Assembly (NCBI RefSeq): GCF_024345495.1
Contig: NZ_JAGQBF010000019.1
Span: 1-58,767 of the forward strand
Source: Synechococcus sp. RedBA-s
GTDB taxonomy: Bacteria > Cyanobacteriota > Cyanobacteriia > PCC-6307 > Cyanobiaceae
Direction of reading: 5' to 3'
Length of the DNA stretch: 58,767 bases
Shown in pieces: positions 44,547 to 55,536 of this stretch. The translations under genes were made by a program, and so were the position numbers. Each line of letters starts with the position of its first letter. Positions within the stretch are counted from its first letter, which is position 1. A model generated the notes under the pieces. The model was not told the origin of the DNA. It made no database searches and saw only the letters and a list, made by a program, of their open reading frames with translations.

Positions 44547-45191
44547 TCAGCGCAGCCGCCTCAGGCACAGCTCCTCAAAGGCCGGCCTCAGCAGGTAGGG
44601 GTACTCGCCCACCCAGGCCTTCAGCTGCGGGATCCAGGCGTCGCTCATGGCATCGATGCGAGAGAAATCGGGACGCTCGCTCAGCACCAGGCCGCGCACG
44701 ACCATGCCGCGGCGGATCGTCTTGTGCTTCTTCTCCATCGGGAAACGCACCGAACCCAGGTAGCCGTCGTCGTCTTCCAGCTCCAGCGAAAGCCAGGTCC
44801 GCCGGTTCTCCACCAGCTCCAGCCGGCCGCGCTGATCCGCCTGCTCATTGCGCTGCTCCACCAGCTCCTTGGTGAACAGGTCCCCCACCCGCGCCTCGTA
44901 GAGCGCCGCCTTGGGGTAGCGGCGCAGGGTGGCGTTCTTGCGGCCCGCCTCCAGGATCGGGCCCCAGAGCACGTAAAGCAGCAGTACAAAGCCCGCCACC
45001 AGCCAGATCGAGCCGAAGCGATAGGAGAACTGGCTCTGGGCGATCAGCAGCGAGATCACCCCGCCGATCACGGAAATCAGCACCCGCTGCAGAATTTTCT
45101 GGGGGTTGCCGCTGCAGAAACTGAACTGGGGTCCGCTGGCCACTGCCGGAATCAGCCGCTGCAGTTCACCGGGCTTCAGAGGGATGATCAT
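44547..45191 (-). CDS. Conserved cyanobacterial two-helix membrane protein
   Basis: 214 residues from ATG 45191 (MIIPLKPGELQRLIPAVASG). Two membrane helices (LISVIGGVISLLIAQSQFSY and FGSIWLVAGFVLLLYVLWGP, about residues 40-85) precede a soluble region: RRYPKAALYEARVGDLFTKE, RTWLSLELEDDDGYLGSVRF and FSRIDAMSDAWIPQLKAWVG. Homologues in cyanobacteria are often labelled phosphate ABC transporter permease, but no transporter motif is visible, so I do not adopt that name. It starts 4 bases after the dapB stop and is probably cotranscribed with it. Confidence 0.78.
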   Translation of the reverse strand: MIIPLKPGELQRLIPAVASGPQFSFCSGNPQKILQRVLISVIGGVISLLIAQSQFSYRFGSIWLVAGFVLLLYVLWGPILEAGRKNATLRRYPKAALYEARVGDLFTKELVEQRNEQADQRGRLELVENRRTWLSLELEDDDGYLGSVRFPMEKKHKTIRRGMVVRGLVLSERPDFSRIDAMSDAWIPQLKAWVGEYPYLLRPAFEELCLRRLR

Positions 45192-45195
45192 GGCG

Positions 45196-46053
45196 TCAGA
45201 GCAGGCGCTCCAGCCCGTAGACAAGGCCCTGCAGCTGACGCACCCGGCGCACGGTCAGCAGCACACCAGGCATGTAAGCGGAACGCTCGATCGTGTCATG
45301 GCGCAGGGTGTAGGTCTCGCCGGGGGCACCGAACATCACCTCCTGGTGGGCCACCAGCCCCGGCAACCGCAGGGAGTGCAGACGGAGGCCGCTCTCCCGC
45401 TGGCCACCTCGGCAGCCCGCCAGTGTCTCGTGCTCCTCCACCTGGGGCGCATTGAAGGATTTGCCCAGCTCCTCGATCAGCTCGGCGGTCTTGAGGCAGG
45501 TGCCGCTGGGGGCATCGGCCTTGCGGTTGTGGTGGAGCTCGGTGAGCTCGGCGAAGTCGTAGAAGCGGGCGGCGGCGGCGGCTGCTTGCTGCAGCAGCAC
45601 CATGCCCACAGAGAAGTTGGGGATCACGGCACCGCCGATGCCGGCCTTCTCGGCGAACACCGCCAGCTCCCCCAGTTGCCTGGGGCTCAGTCCCGTGGTG
45701 CCGATCACCGGATGCACGCCGTAGGCAATGGCGGCGCGGGTGTGCTCATGGACCACCGAGGGGTGGGTGAAATCCACCAGCACCGCGCCGGCCCCGGGGC
45801 CATCGCCCCGCACCGCCTGGCTGGCCTGGCAGAGACAGCCCTCGAAATCAGCGGTGATCGCCACCTCCAGTTCCCCCAGGCCCAGCTCCAGACCCACGTC
45901 GGCCCCCTCCTTATCGGGGGTGGTGTCGATGGCGCCGAGCAGGTGGCAATCCGCCGCCGCCAGCACCGCCTGAACCACCTCGGCCCCCATGCGACCGAGG
46001 GCGCCGGCCACCACCACCGGGATCGAGCCAGGAGACGCGTCGCTGGGGGTCAT
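45196..46053 (-). CDS. dapB: 4-hydroxy-tetrahydrodipicolinate reductase
   Basis: 285 residues from ATG 46053, directly before IPVVVAGALGRMGAEVVQAV; an upstream in-frame start would overlap the chlH leader. NAD(P)H-dependent step of lysine/meso-diaminopimelate synthesis, feeding MurE. The nucleotide loop VAGALGRMG, the active-site region LTELHHNRKADAPSGTCLK (E-x-H-H and K-x-D-x-P-S-G-T), and the C-terminal GAPGETYTLRHDTIERSAYM with FxPGVLLTV-like ending are intact. Divergent from chlH with a 142-base spacer. Confidence 0.95.
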   Translation of the reverse strand: MTPSDASPGSIPVVVAGALGRMGAEVVQAVLAAADCHLLGAIDTTPDKEGADVGLELGLGELEVAITADFEGCLCQASQAVRGDGPGAGAVLVDFTHPSVVHEHTRAAIAYGVHPVIGTTGLSPRQLGELAVFAEKAGIGGAVIPNFSVGMVLLQQAAAAAARFYDFAELTELHHNRKADAPSGTCLKTAELIEELGKSFNAPQVEEHETLAGCRGGQRESGLRLHSLRLPGLVAHQEVMFGAPGETYTLRHDTIERSAYMPGVLLTVRRVRQLQGLVYGLERLL

Positions 46054-46162
46054 GGGCCGGGCATGGCTGCTGCGTGGGGGGAGCCTATGGCCTCGATTCC
46101 GGCGCCGGCGGCGCTCCTGTAACGCCTTGGGGGGCAAAGTCGCGCGGCTGGAGCAGCTTTCG

Positions 46163-46168
46163 TAGGCT
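46163..46168 (+). promoter_or_regulatory. Candidate -10 box of chlH (TAGGCT)
   Basis: TAGGCT within TCGTAGGCTCCTTC, ending 27 bases before the chlH ATG, exactly as at ilvC. Upstream bases show no clear -35. Confidence 0.45.
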
Positions 46169-46195
46169 CCTTCACATTGCTCAACTCCAGCGCCG

Positions 46196-49100
46196 ATGTT
46201 CACGCAGGTCCGCTCCGCCAACCGCCGGGTCAGTCCCGGCAACGGCGAGGCCCCAGCCGGTAGTGAGGGGAGGGCGGTGATGCGGGCGGTTTACGTGGTG
46301 CTCGAGCCCCAGTACCAGAACGCCCTCACCCAAGCGGCCACCAGCCTCAACGCCACCAACCCGGCCCTGGCGGTGGACCTGAGCGGCTACCTGATCGAGG
46401 AGTTGCGCGATCCGGAGAACTACGCCGCCTTCTGTGCCGATGTGGCCGAAGCGGATGTGTTCATCGCCTCGCTGATCTTCATCGAAGACCTGGCCCAGAA
46501 GGTGGTGGAGGCGGTGGCGCCCCACCGCGATCGGCTCAAGGCTGCGGTTGTCTTCCCCTCCATGCCGGAGGTGATGCGGCTCAACAAGCTGGGCACCTTC
46601 TCGATGGCCCAGCTAGGCCAGAGCAAGAGCGCCATCGCCAGCTTCATGAAGAAGCGCAAGGAGGCCAACGGCGCCGGCTTCCAGGACGCGATGTTGAAAC
46701 TGCTCAACACCCTGCCGACGGTCCTCAAGTATCTGCCGGTGGAGAAGGCGCAGGACGCCCGCTCCTTCATGCTCAGCTTCCAGTACTGGCTGGGGGGAAC
46801 GCCGGACAACCTGCGCAACCTGCTGTTGATGCTGGCCGATAAATACGTGTTCCCCCGGGGTGACAGCGGGCGCCCCGCCCTGGAGGTGGCTGAGCCGGTG
46901 GTGTTCCCGGATCTGGGCCTCTGGCACCCCCTGGCGCCGGGGATGTTCGAAGACCTCAAGGAATACCTGAACTGGAACGCCAGCCGCGCCGACCTGAGCG
47001 AGAAGGCCAAGGGCGGTCCGGTGATCGGCCTGGTGCTGCAGCGCAGCCACATCGTCACCGGTGATGAGGCCCATTACGTGGCCGTGATCCAGGAACTGGA
47101 ATACCGCGGCGCCACGGTGATTCCCGTGTTCTGCGGCGGGCTCGATTTCTCCAAGCCCGTGAAGGCCTTCTTCTACGACCCGCTTGATCCCGACCAGCCG
47201 ATCGTGGACGGGGTGGTAAGCCTCACCGGCTTTGCCTTGATCGGCGGCCCGGCCCGCCAGGACCACCCCCGAGCCATCGAGGCGCTCTCGAAGCTGAACC
47301 GCCCCTACATGGTGGCCCTGCCGCTGGTGTTCCAGACCACCCAGGAGTGGGAGGAGAGCGATCTGGGTCTGCACCCCGTACAGGTGGCTCTGCAGATCGC
47401 CATCCCCGAACTTGATGGCGCCATCGAGCCGATCGTGCTCAGTGGCCGCGACGACGCCACCGGCAAGGCCCACACCCTGCAGGACCGGGTGGAGGCCATC
47501 GCCGAGCGGGTGATCCGCTGGGCCTCCCTGCGCACCAAGCCCCGCCTCGACAAGAAGCTGGCGATCACGGTGTTCAGCTTCCCGCCCGACAAGGGCAACG
47601 TGGGCACCGCCGCCTACCTCGATGTGTTCGGCTCCATCCACAGAGTGCTGGAGGAGATGAAGCGCAAGGGCTACGACGTGCAGAACCTGCCGCCGGATTC
47701 CAAAGCGCTGATGGAAGCGGTGATCAACGATCCCGAGGCCCTTCAGGGTGCACCGGAGCTGGCGATCGCCCACCGCATGAGCGTCGAGGAGTATGAGCGG
47801 CTCACCCCCTATTCCGAGCGGCTCGAAGAGAACTGGGGCAAGCCCCCCGGCAACCTCAACAGCGATGGCACCAACCTGCTGATCTACGGCCGCCACTTCG
47901 GCAATGTGTTTGTGGGCGTGCAGCCCACCTTCGGTTATGAGGGCGATCCGATGCGGCTGCTCTATTCCCGCAGCGCCAGCCCCCACCACGGTTTCGCCGC
48001 CTATTACACCTACCTCGAGAAGGTCTGGGGCGCCGACGCGGTGCTGCATTTCGGCACCCACGGCTCGCTGGAATTCATGCCCGGCAAACAGATGGGCATG
48101 AGCGAAACCTGCTACCCGGATTCGCTGATCGGCGCCCTGCCGAATCTCTATTACTACGCGGCCAACAACCCCTCGGAGGCCACGATCGCCAAGCGGCGGG
48201 GCTATGCCGCCACCATCAGCTACCTCACCCCGCCGGCCGAGAATGCCGGGCTCTACCGGGGCCTGAAGGAACTGGGTGAGCTGGTGGGCTCCTACCAGCA
48301 GCTGCGTGAGAGCAGCCGCGGCGTCCAGATCGTCAACGCGATTGTGGAAACGGCCCGCCAGTGCAACCTCGACAAGGACGTGGTCCTGCCGGAGGTGGAT
48401 GCCAGCGAGCTCGACCTCGACGGCCGCGACGGCGTGGTGGGGGCGCTTTACAGCCAGCTGATGGAGATCGAGAGCCGGCTGCTGCCCTGCGGCCTGCACA
48501 CGATCGGCAAGCCTCCCACCGCCGAGGAGGCGATCGCCACCCTGGTGAACATCGCCGCCCTGGAGCGGGAGGAGGAGGGCTACCGCAGCCTGCCGGCTCT
48601 GCTGGCCGAGAGCATCGGCCGCACGATCGATGCGGTGTACCGCGGCAACGACGCCGGCGTGCTGGTGGATGTGGAGCTCAACCAACGGATCACCGAGGCC
48701 TGCCGCGCCGCAGTGTCGTCGATGGTGCGGGCGGTCACCGGCAGCGATGGCCGGGTGGATCTCAAGGGCCGCTTCGGCTGGTTCTTCGCCCTGCTGGAGC
48801 GCTTCGGCTATGAGCGCCCCAGCCCCTGGCTGAGCTCCTGCCGCAGCTCCGGCTTTGCCGCCGTGGATCCGGCCGAGCTCGACAAGCTGTTCGGCTACCT
48901 GCGCTTCTGCCTGGAGCAGATCTGCGCCGACATGGAGATGGAGAGCCTGCTGCGGGCCCTTGATGGCGAATACGTGATCCCCGGCCCCGGCGGTGATCCG
49001 ATCCGCAACCCGGGCGTGCTGCCCAGCGGCAAGAACATCCACGCCCTCGATCCCCAGGCGATTCCCACCCGCGCCGCCATTGCGGCGGCCAAGGTGGTGG

Positions 49101-50218
49101 TCGACCGGTTGATCGAGCGCCAGAAGGCCGAGCAGGGCACCTGGCCCGAAACGATCGCCTGCGTGCTCTGGGGCACCGACAACATCAAAACCTACGGCGA
49201 ATCCCTCGCCCAGATCCTCTGGTTCATCGGTGTGCGTCCCGTGCCCGATTCGCTTGGTCGGGTCAACAAGCTGGAGCTTCTTTCCCTGGAGGAGCTGGGG
49301 CGCCCCCGCATCGACGTGGTGGTGAACTGCAGCGGTGTGTTCCGCGATCTGTTCATCAACCAGATGGGTCTGATCGATCAGGGAGTGAAGATGGCCGCTG
49401 AGGCCGATGAGCCCCTGGAGCTGAACTTCGTGCGCAAGCACTCCCAGGAGCAGGCGGCGGCGCAGGGCATCAGCCTGCGTGAGGCGGCCACCCGGGTGTT
49501 CTCCAATGCCAGCGGAAGCTATTCCTCAAATGTGAACCTGGCAGTGGAGAACAGCACCTGGGAGGAGGAAGGAGAACTGCAGGAGATGTACCTCTCGCGC
49601 AAAACCTTCGCCTTCAACGCCGACAACCCCGGTGAGATGAACCAGAACCGCGAGGTGTTCGAATCGGCGATGAAAACCGCCGATGTCACCTTCCAGAACC
49701 TGGATTCCGCTGAGATCTCGCTCACCGATGTGAGCCACTACTTCGACTCCGACCCCACCAAGCTGATTGCCGGCCTGCGCGATGACGGCAAAGCCCCCAC
49801 CAGCTACATCGCCGACACCACCACCGCCAACGCCCAGGTGCGGAGCCTGAGCGAAACGATTCGGCTGGATTCACGCACCAAGCTGCTCAATCCCAAGTGG
49901 TACGAGGGCATGCTCGATTCCGGCTATGAGGGCGTTCGTGAGGTGGCCAAACGTCTCAACTTCACCCTGGGCTGGAGCGCCACCAGCGGCGCCGTCGATA
50001 ACTTCGTGTACGAGGAGGCCAACGACACCTTCATCAACGATGAGGAGATGCGCAAGCGGCTGATGGAGCTCAACCCCCACAGCTTCCGCCGCATCGTCGG
50101 CACCCTGCTGGAAGTGAATGGCCGCGGCTACTGGGACACCAGCGAGGAAAACATCGCCCAGCTCCAGGAGATCTACCAGGAGATCGAAGACCGGATCGAG
50201 GGCGTCACCGCCCCCTGA
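46196..50218 (+). CDS. chlH: Magnesium chelatase subunit H
   Basis: 1340 residues, the normal size. Porphyrin-binding catalytic subunit that with ChlI and ChlD inserts magnesium into protoporphyrin IX, the first committed step of chlorophyll synthesis. After a ~25-residue variable start, [20 protein letters not shown] begins the conserved protein. Later signatures include [100 protein letters not shown] and [18 protein letters not shown]. The ATG at 46196 is the only good start. The cobalt-chelatase homologue CobN is less likely because of the full-length chlorophyll-type N-terminus. Confidence 0.97.
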   Translation: MFTQVRSANRRVSPGNGEAPAGSEGRAVMRAVYVVLEPQYQNALTQAATSLNATNPALAVDLSGYLIEELRDPENYAAFCADVAEADVFIASLIFIEDLAQKVVEAVAPHRDRLKAAVVFPSMPEVMRLNKLGTFSMAQLGQSKSAIASFMKKRKEANGAGFQDAMLKLLNTLPTVLKYLPVEKAQDARSFMLSFQYWLGGTPDNLRNLLLMLADKYVFPRGDSGRPALEVAEPVVFPDLGLWHPLAPGMFEDLKEYLNWNASRADLSEKAKGGPVIGLVLQRSHIVTGDEAHYVAVIQELEYRGATVIPVFCGGLDFSKPVKAFFYDPLDPDQPIVDGVVSLTGFALIGGPARQDHPRAIEALSKLNRPYMVALPLVFQTTQEWEESDLGLHPVQVALQIAIPELDGAIEPIVLSGRDDATGKAHTLQDRVEAIAERVIRWASLRTKPRLDKKLAITVFSFPPDKGNVGTAAYLDVFGSIHRVLEEMKRKGYDVQNLPPDSKALMEAVINDPEALQGAPELAIAHRMSVEEYERLTPYSERLEENWGKPPGNLNSDGTNLLIYGRHFGNVFVGVQPTFGYEGDPMRLLYSRSASPHHGFAAYYTYLEKVWGADAVLHFGTHGSLEFMPGKQMGMSETCYPDSLIGALPNLYYYAANNPSEATIAKRRGYAATISYLTPPAENAGLYRGLKELGELVGSYQQLRESSRGVQIVNAIVETARQCNLDKDVVLPEVDASELDLDGRDGVVGALYSQLMEIESRLLPCGLHTIGKPPTAEEAIATLVNIAALEREEEGYRSLPALLAESIGRTIDAVYRGNDAGVLVDVELNQRITEACRAAVSSMVRAVTGSDGRVDLKGRFGWFFALLERFGYERPSPWLSSCRSSGFAAVDPAELDKLFGYLRFCLEQICADMEMESLLRALDGEYVIPGPGGDPIRNPGVLPSGKNIHALDPQAIPTRAAIAAAKVVVDRLIERQKAEQGTWPETIACVLWGTDNIKTYGESLAQILWFIGVRPVPDSLGRVNKLELLSLEELGRPRIDVVVNCSGVFRDLFINQMGLIDQGVKMAAEADEPLELNFVRKHSQEQAAAQGISLREAATRVFSNASGSYSSNVNLAVENSTWEEEGELQEMYLSRKTFAFNADNPGEMNQNREVFESAMKTADVTFQNLDSAEISLTDVSHYFDSDPTKLIAGLRDDGKAPTSYIADTTTANAQVRSLSETIRLDSRTKLLNPKWYEGMLDSGYEGVREVAKRLNFTLGWSATSGAVDNFVYEEANDTFINDEEMRKRLMELNPHSFRRIVGTLLEVNGRGYWDTSEENIAQLQEIYQEIEDRIEGVTAP

Positions 50219-50223
50219 GGGGC
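50210..50223. terminator. Compact GC hairpin at the chlH / GST convergent junction
   Basis: GCCCC (50210-50214) and GGGGC (50219-50223) enclose CTGA, which contains part of the chlH stop; the minus-strand gene ends at the same place. With no T-run it is a weak candidate terminator serving both strands. Confidence 0.35.
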
Positions 50224-51176
50224 TACATCCAGTCGATCAGGGGCCCCGCCGGCACCACGCCGGAGGGGTTGATGCTGGGGTGGCTCTGGTAGTAGTGCCC
50301 CTTGATGTGCTGCATGTTCACGGTCTCGGCCACCCCCGGGACGCCGTAGAGCTCCCGCACATAGCGGCTGAGGTTGGGATAATCGGCGATGCGGCGCAGG
50401 TTGCACTTGAAGTGGCCCACATAGACCGGATCAAAGCGCAACAGGGTGGTGAACAGCCGCCAGTCGGCTTCGGTGAGCCGGTTGCCCAGCAGGTAAGGTT
50501 GATCCGCCAGCCGCAGCTCCAGCACATCAAGGCTGGTGAACAGCGGTTGGATGGCCTCGTCGTAGGCCTCCTGGCTAGTGGCGAAACCGCAGCGGTAAAC
50601 GCCGTTGTTCACCGTGTCGTAGATGCGCTGGTTGATCCGATCAATCTCCTCCCAGAGGTCCTTGGGGTAGTAGTCGCCGGGAGCGGCGCCAAGGCCATCA
50701 AAGGCACTGTTGAACATGCGGATAATCTCCGAGGATTCGTTGTTCACGATCTGCCCAGTCGCCCTGTCCCACAGCACCGGCACCGTCACCCGGCCGCTGT
50801 AGTGCGGATCGGTGCCCGTATAGACCTCGTGCAGCACCTGAGCGTGGTGAATCGGGTCGGTGATCACGCCATCGCCCGGCTGGAAGGTCCAGCCCTGCTC
50901 GCCCATGTACCAGTGCACCACGGAGAGCGACACCATCCGGGCCAGCCCCTTGATGCTGCGGAAGATGGCGGTGCGATGGGCCCAGGGGCAGGCATGGGAA
51001 ATGTAGAGGTGATAGCGATCCGCTTCGGCGGCAAATCCGCCGTCGCCGCTGGGGCCGGGCCGGCCATCCGGTGTGATCCAGTGGCGGAACTGCGAGCTGG
51101 AGCGGATGAAGCGGCCGCCGTTGCTGCTGGTGTCGTACCACTGGTCGTGCCAGACCCCATCAATCAGCAATCCCAC
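50223..51176 (-). CDS. Glutathione S-transferase of the glutathionyl-hydroquinone reductase type
   Basis: 317 residues. The thioredoxin-fold domain has YHLYISHACPWAHRTAIFRS, with the C-P-W-A-H active site typical of the Xi class, which removes glutathione from glutathionyl-hydroquinones. VNNESSEIIRMFNSAFDGLG and the helical domain (EEIDRINQRIYDTVNNGVYR, LGNRLTEADWRLFTTLLRFD) complete the standard architecture; VYVGHFKCNLRRIADYPNL is highly typical. It probably protects quinone pools. The ATG at 51176 is next to the break point of a truncated dehydrogenase gene. Confidence 0.92.
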   Translation of the reverse strand: MGLLIDGVWHDQWYDTSSNGGRFIRSSSQFRHWITPDGRPGPSGDGGFAAEADRYHLYISHACPWAHRTAIFRSIKGLARMVSLSVVHWYMGEQGWTFQPGDGVITDPIHHAQVLHEVYTGTDPHYSGRVTVPVLWDRATGQIVNNESSEIIRMFNSAFDGLGAAPGDYYPKDLWEEIDRINQRIYDTVNNGVYRCGFATSQEAYDEAIQPLFTSLDVLELRLADQPYLLGNRLTEADWRLFTTLLRFDPVYVGHFKCNLRRIADYPNLSRYVRELYGVPGVAETVNMQHIKGHYYQSHPSINPSGVVPAGPLIDWM

Positions 51177-51223
51177 GCCTGCACTCCAACGGCGCCCACC
51201 GTAACCAGAGAGGGCATGGGAAG

Positions 51224-51580
51224 GTGATCAACATCTCGTCGATCGGGGCCTTCATTGGCAGCCCAGGACTGGGCGTCTATGCCGCCTCCAAAGCAGCCCT
51301 CAGCCAACTCACCAGAACCATGTCCGTTGAATGGGGGCCCTCCAATATTCAGGTGAATGCTCTCTGCCCCACGGTGACTCTGACCCAGATTGGCCATGAC
51401 ACCTGGGATGATCCTGCGATGGCAGAGGCCAGAAAAAACAAGGAAAAAAGAATTCCACTGCAGCGCTTTGGGGAGCCCAGAGAAGTGGCCAATGTGGCCC
51501 TGTTTCTGGCCAGTGCAGCCTCCTATTTCATCCAGGACGTTTCGCTCTCTTTGGATGGCGGCATGATCATTGCACCCTAA
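51224..51580 (+). pseudogene. 5'-truncated short-chain dehydrogenase/reductase
   Basis: The frame encodes only the C-terminal half of a classical SDR: KVINISSIGAF (catalytic serine), YAASKAALSQLTRTMSVEW (Tyr-x-x-x-Lys), VNALCPT, RFGEPREVANVALFLAS and ISLDGG-like SLSLDGGMIIAP. The cofactor-binding T-G-x-x-x-G-I-G half is missing; homology seems to begin near 51197, a few bases from the divergent GST start. Base composition is less GC-rich than the neighbours. A 118-residue product could be made from GTG 51224 but cannot bind NAD(P). Probably a remnant left by a deletion. Confidence 0.8.
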
Positions 51581-51683
51581 TCAACACAGCAGTTTGCCTC
51601 CAATCCTGGAGCGGGTCTGCCGCTACGGATTGTGTTGGGAATCGGTTCACGGCGGCGCTGCTGCATACGGTCGAGATGGGTGA

Positions 51684-53933
<2,250 letters not shown>

Positions 53934-53943
53934 AGCACCCCCC

Positions 53944-54837
53944 CTAGGAGGGGCGGACGATGGCGTCCAGCATCCGGGCGGTCTGCGCGATCGGACCCAC
54001 ATCGTGCACCCGCAGCACATCGGCGCCCTGGGTGATCGCCTGGGCGCAGACCGCCGCCGTGCCCCACAGCCGGGCGCGGGGCCGGGGTTCATCCAGCACC
54101 GCGCCGATGAAGCGTTTGCGCGAAGGGCCCACCAGCAGGGGGAACCCGTCGCGGCGCAGCTCGGCGAGCCCTCGCAGCAGGGCGAGGTTGTGCTCGGTGG
54201 TCTTGGCGAAGCCCAGCCCCGGATCCCAGATCAGCTGATCAGTCCGAACGCCCGCCGCCAGGGCGTTGTCGGTGGCACGCAGCAACTCCTGGCGCACCTC
54301 GGCCACCACATCGCTGTAATGCGCCAGCCCATCCATGCTGCCGCTGTCGCCGCGGCTGTGCATCAGCACATAGGGGCAGCCATGCTCCGCCACCACCGCC
54401 AGGATCTCGGGATCGCGCCGGCCGCCGCTAACATCATTGATCCAGTGGGCTCCGGCCGCCAGGGCAGCGGCGGCCACCGGGGCCCGGAAGGTGTCGATCG
54501 AGAGCAGCGGGCCGCCTGGCAGGGCGTCGGCCGAATTCACGCAGCTGCTCTCGGCGCAGGCCGTGCGGATCAGCTCCAGGGCCGGCAACAGCCGCTGCAG
54601 CTCCTGCTCGGCGCTGATCACAGCCGCCCCCGGCCTGGTGCTCTGGCCACCGAGATCCAGCAGATCCGCCCCCTGGGCCAGCATCGCCCGGGCCTGAGCC
54701 AGGGCGGCGGCGGGCCGATCAAAGCGGCCGCCATCACTGAAGGAATCAGGGGTGAGGTTGATCACCCCCATCACGTAGGTGCGGGAGCCCCAGGGCAGGG
54801 CGGCCCCTGGCTCCGTCGATGCTCTGCTGGAGGCCAT
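53944..54837 (-). CDS. folP: Dihydropteroate synthase
   Basis: 297 residues. TIM-barrel enzyme joining p-aminobenzoate to the pterin in folate synthesis, target of sulfonamides. YVMGVINLTPDSFSDGGRFD is the pterin-binding signature; GADLLDLGGQSTRPGA follows, then INDVSGGRRDPEIL, VLMHSRGDSGSMDGL, IWDPGLGFAKTTEHNLALL and VGPSRKRFIG. The folate pathway gene folC is also in this window but distant. The last residues meet the katG stop in a G/C-rich spacer. Confidence 0.95.
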   Translation of the reverse strand: MASSRASTEPGAALPWGSRTYVMGVINLTPDSFSDGGRFDRPAAALAQARAMLAQGADLLDLGGQSTRPGAAVISAEQELQRLLPALELIRTACAESSCVNSADALPGGPLLSIDTFRAPVAAAALAAGAHWINDVSGGRRDPEILAVVAEHGCPYVLMHSRGDSGSMDGLAHYSDVVAEVRQELLRATDNALAAGVRTDQLIWDPGLGFAKTTEHNLALLRGLAELRRDGFPLLVGPSRKRFIGAVLDEPRPRARLWGTAAVCAQAITQGADVLRVHDVGPIAQTARMLDAIVRPS

Positions 54838-54945
54838 CGTCGGCGCTGCCGTTGGCGCTATCCATCCTCAGCCCCCGCCACCCGGGCCTGGGCTCCATGG
54901 GAAACTGAGCAGGTCGCTGGCCCCACGGGCCGATGGCAGGCCCCT

Positions 54946-55030
54946 GGAGGGGTGGTCGAGTGGTTGATGGCTCCGGTCTTGAAAACCGGCGAAGGGAAAC
55001 CTTCCGCGGGTTCGAATCCCGCCCCCTCCG
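54946..55030 (+). tRNA. tRNA-Ser(TGA)
   Basis: Acceptor stem GGAGGGG (54946-54952) pairs with CCCCTCC (55023-55029), discriminator G at 55030. Anticodon arm CCGGT-CTTGAAA-ACCGG gives TGA. The variable arm GCGAAGGGAAACCTTCCGC has the class II stem expected for serine. T-loop GTTCGAATC. No CCA. The sequence character changes directly after its 3' end, the usual attachment point of integrative elements. Confidence 0.96.
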
Positions 55031-55124
55031 TTGATAACTCAGGAAAACCTGAAACGCAGGGATGCCGCCAAGGGAAGGGAAGCAGGGAAATTCTATAGGA
55101 AAACTTCCCTCGGAAAAGGACTAA

Positions 55125-55169
55125 ATGGCATTAGATGAACTTATTGCTAGGACCAATCGCAGGTCATAG
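55125..55169 (+). pseudogene. 5' remnant of a tyrosine-recombinase integrase gene
   Basis: AAGGA 5-9 bases upstream leads to ATG 55125 and the 14 codons MALDELIARTNRRS, then TAG. The M-x-L-D-x-L-I-x-x-x-N-x-R-L beginning is what I recognise from cyanobacterial tRNA-associated integrases, which normally start within about 100 bases of the tRNA, as here (95 bases). Nothing integrase-like continues after the stop in any frame, so the rest appears deleted. The match is short, so this is a suggestion rather than proof. Confidence 0.45.
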
Positions 55170-55305
55170 CTGCAGCCCTGGGGAGGTTCATATGTTGTTG
55201 AGTTCAGCCAAAGGAGCCGAGACACTTGACCCTCCGTCCCTTGAGTTCCTTGGCCCATGACGGACAGGAGCAGCAAAATAGCCGGCCATGCCAAAGCGCA
55301 TGTCG

Positions 55306-55319
55306 TTAAAAGCTTTTAA
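55306..55319. repeat. 14-bp perfect palindrome TTAAAAGCTTTTAA
   Basis: Perfect dyad in a gene-free stretch of the element. Such AT-rich dyads can be regulator or replication-protein sites; no partner copy was seen. The surrounding 55170-55386 contains no gene I can support apart from a 22-codon ORF (55192-55260) behind a GGAGG. Confidence 0.6.
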
Positions 55320-55368
55320 GTCAGAAAGGTGTCAGCAACAGCGCCTTTCCACTCCTATATCCTAGCGC

Positions 55369-55384
55369 CCCTCAGCGCTGAGGG
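55369..55384. repeat. 16-bp perfect palindrome CCCTCAGCGCTGAGGG
   Basis: Perfect dyad ending 2 bases before the ATG of the 49-codon ORF. Its right arm supplies GAGGG, a possible ribosome binding site, so the hairpin could occlude translation. It could also be an operator or terminator without a T-run. Confidence 0.6.
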
Positions 55385-55386
55385 CT

Positions 55387-55536
55387 ATGCCTATAGAAAT
55401 CATTGACGATTCAGGTATCAATCAGCTTCACGGCACATATGGAGAGGAGGAACGGCACGAAATCAGTATGTCGCCATTCCCCCTGGCCAACGGCAGCAAG
55501 TTTCGCCCCGCTACATGTTGCTTCTATACCAACTAA
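55387..55536 (+). CDS. Candidate 49-residue protein of the element
   Basis: ATG 55387 opens MPIEIIDDSGINQLHGTYGE, continues through EERHEISMSPFPLANGSKFR and ends TCCFYTN before TAA. Codon use is more AT-rich than chromosomal neighbours, in line with the element. GAGGG in the preceding palindrome is the only ribosome-binding candidate. Its stop overlaps the end of the convergent DnaX-C-like gene. No family recognised; could be non-coding. Confidence 0.4.
   Translation: MPIEIIDDSGINQLHGTYGEEERHEISMSPFPLANGSKFRPATCCFYTN

Noticed and set aside
46613-49441. 942-codon minus-strand open frame opposite chlH
   Set aside because: It mirrors the chlH codons, has alanine/glycine/histidine-rich composition with no domain, and is explained by high GC suppressing stop codons on the antisense strand.
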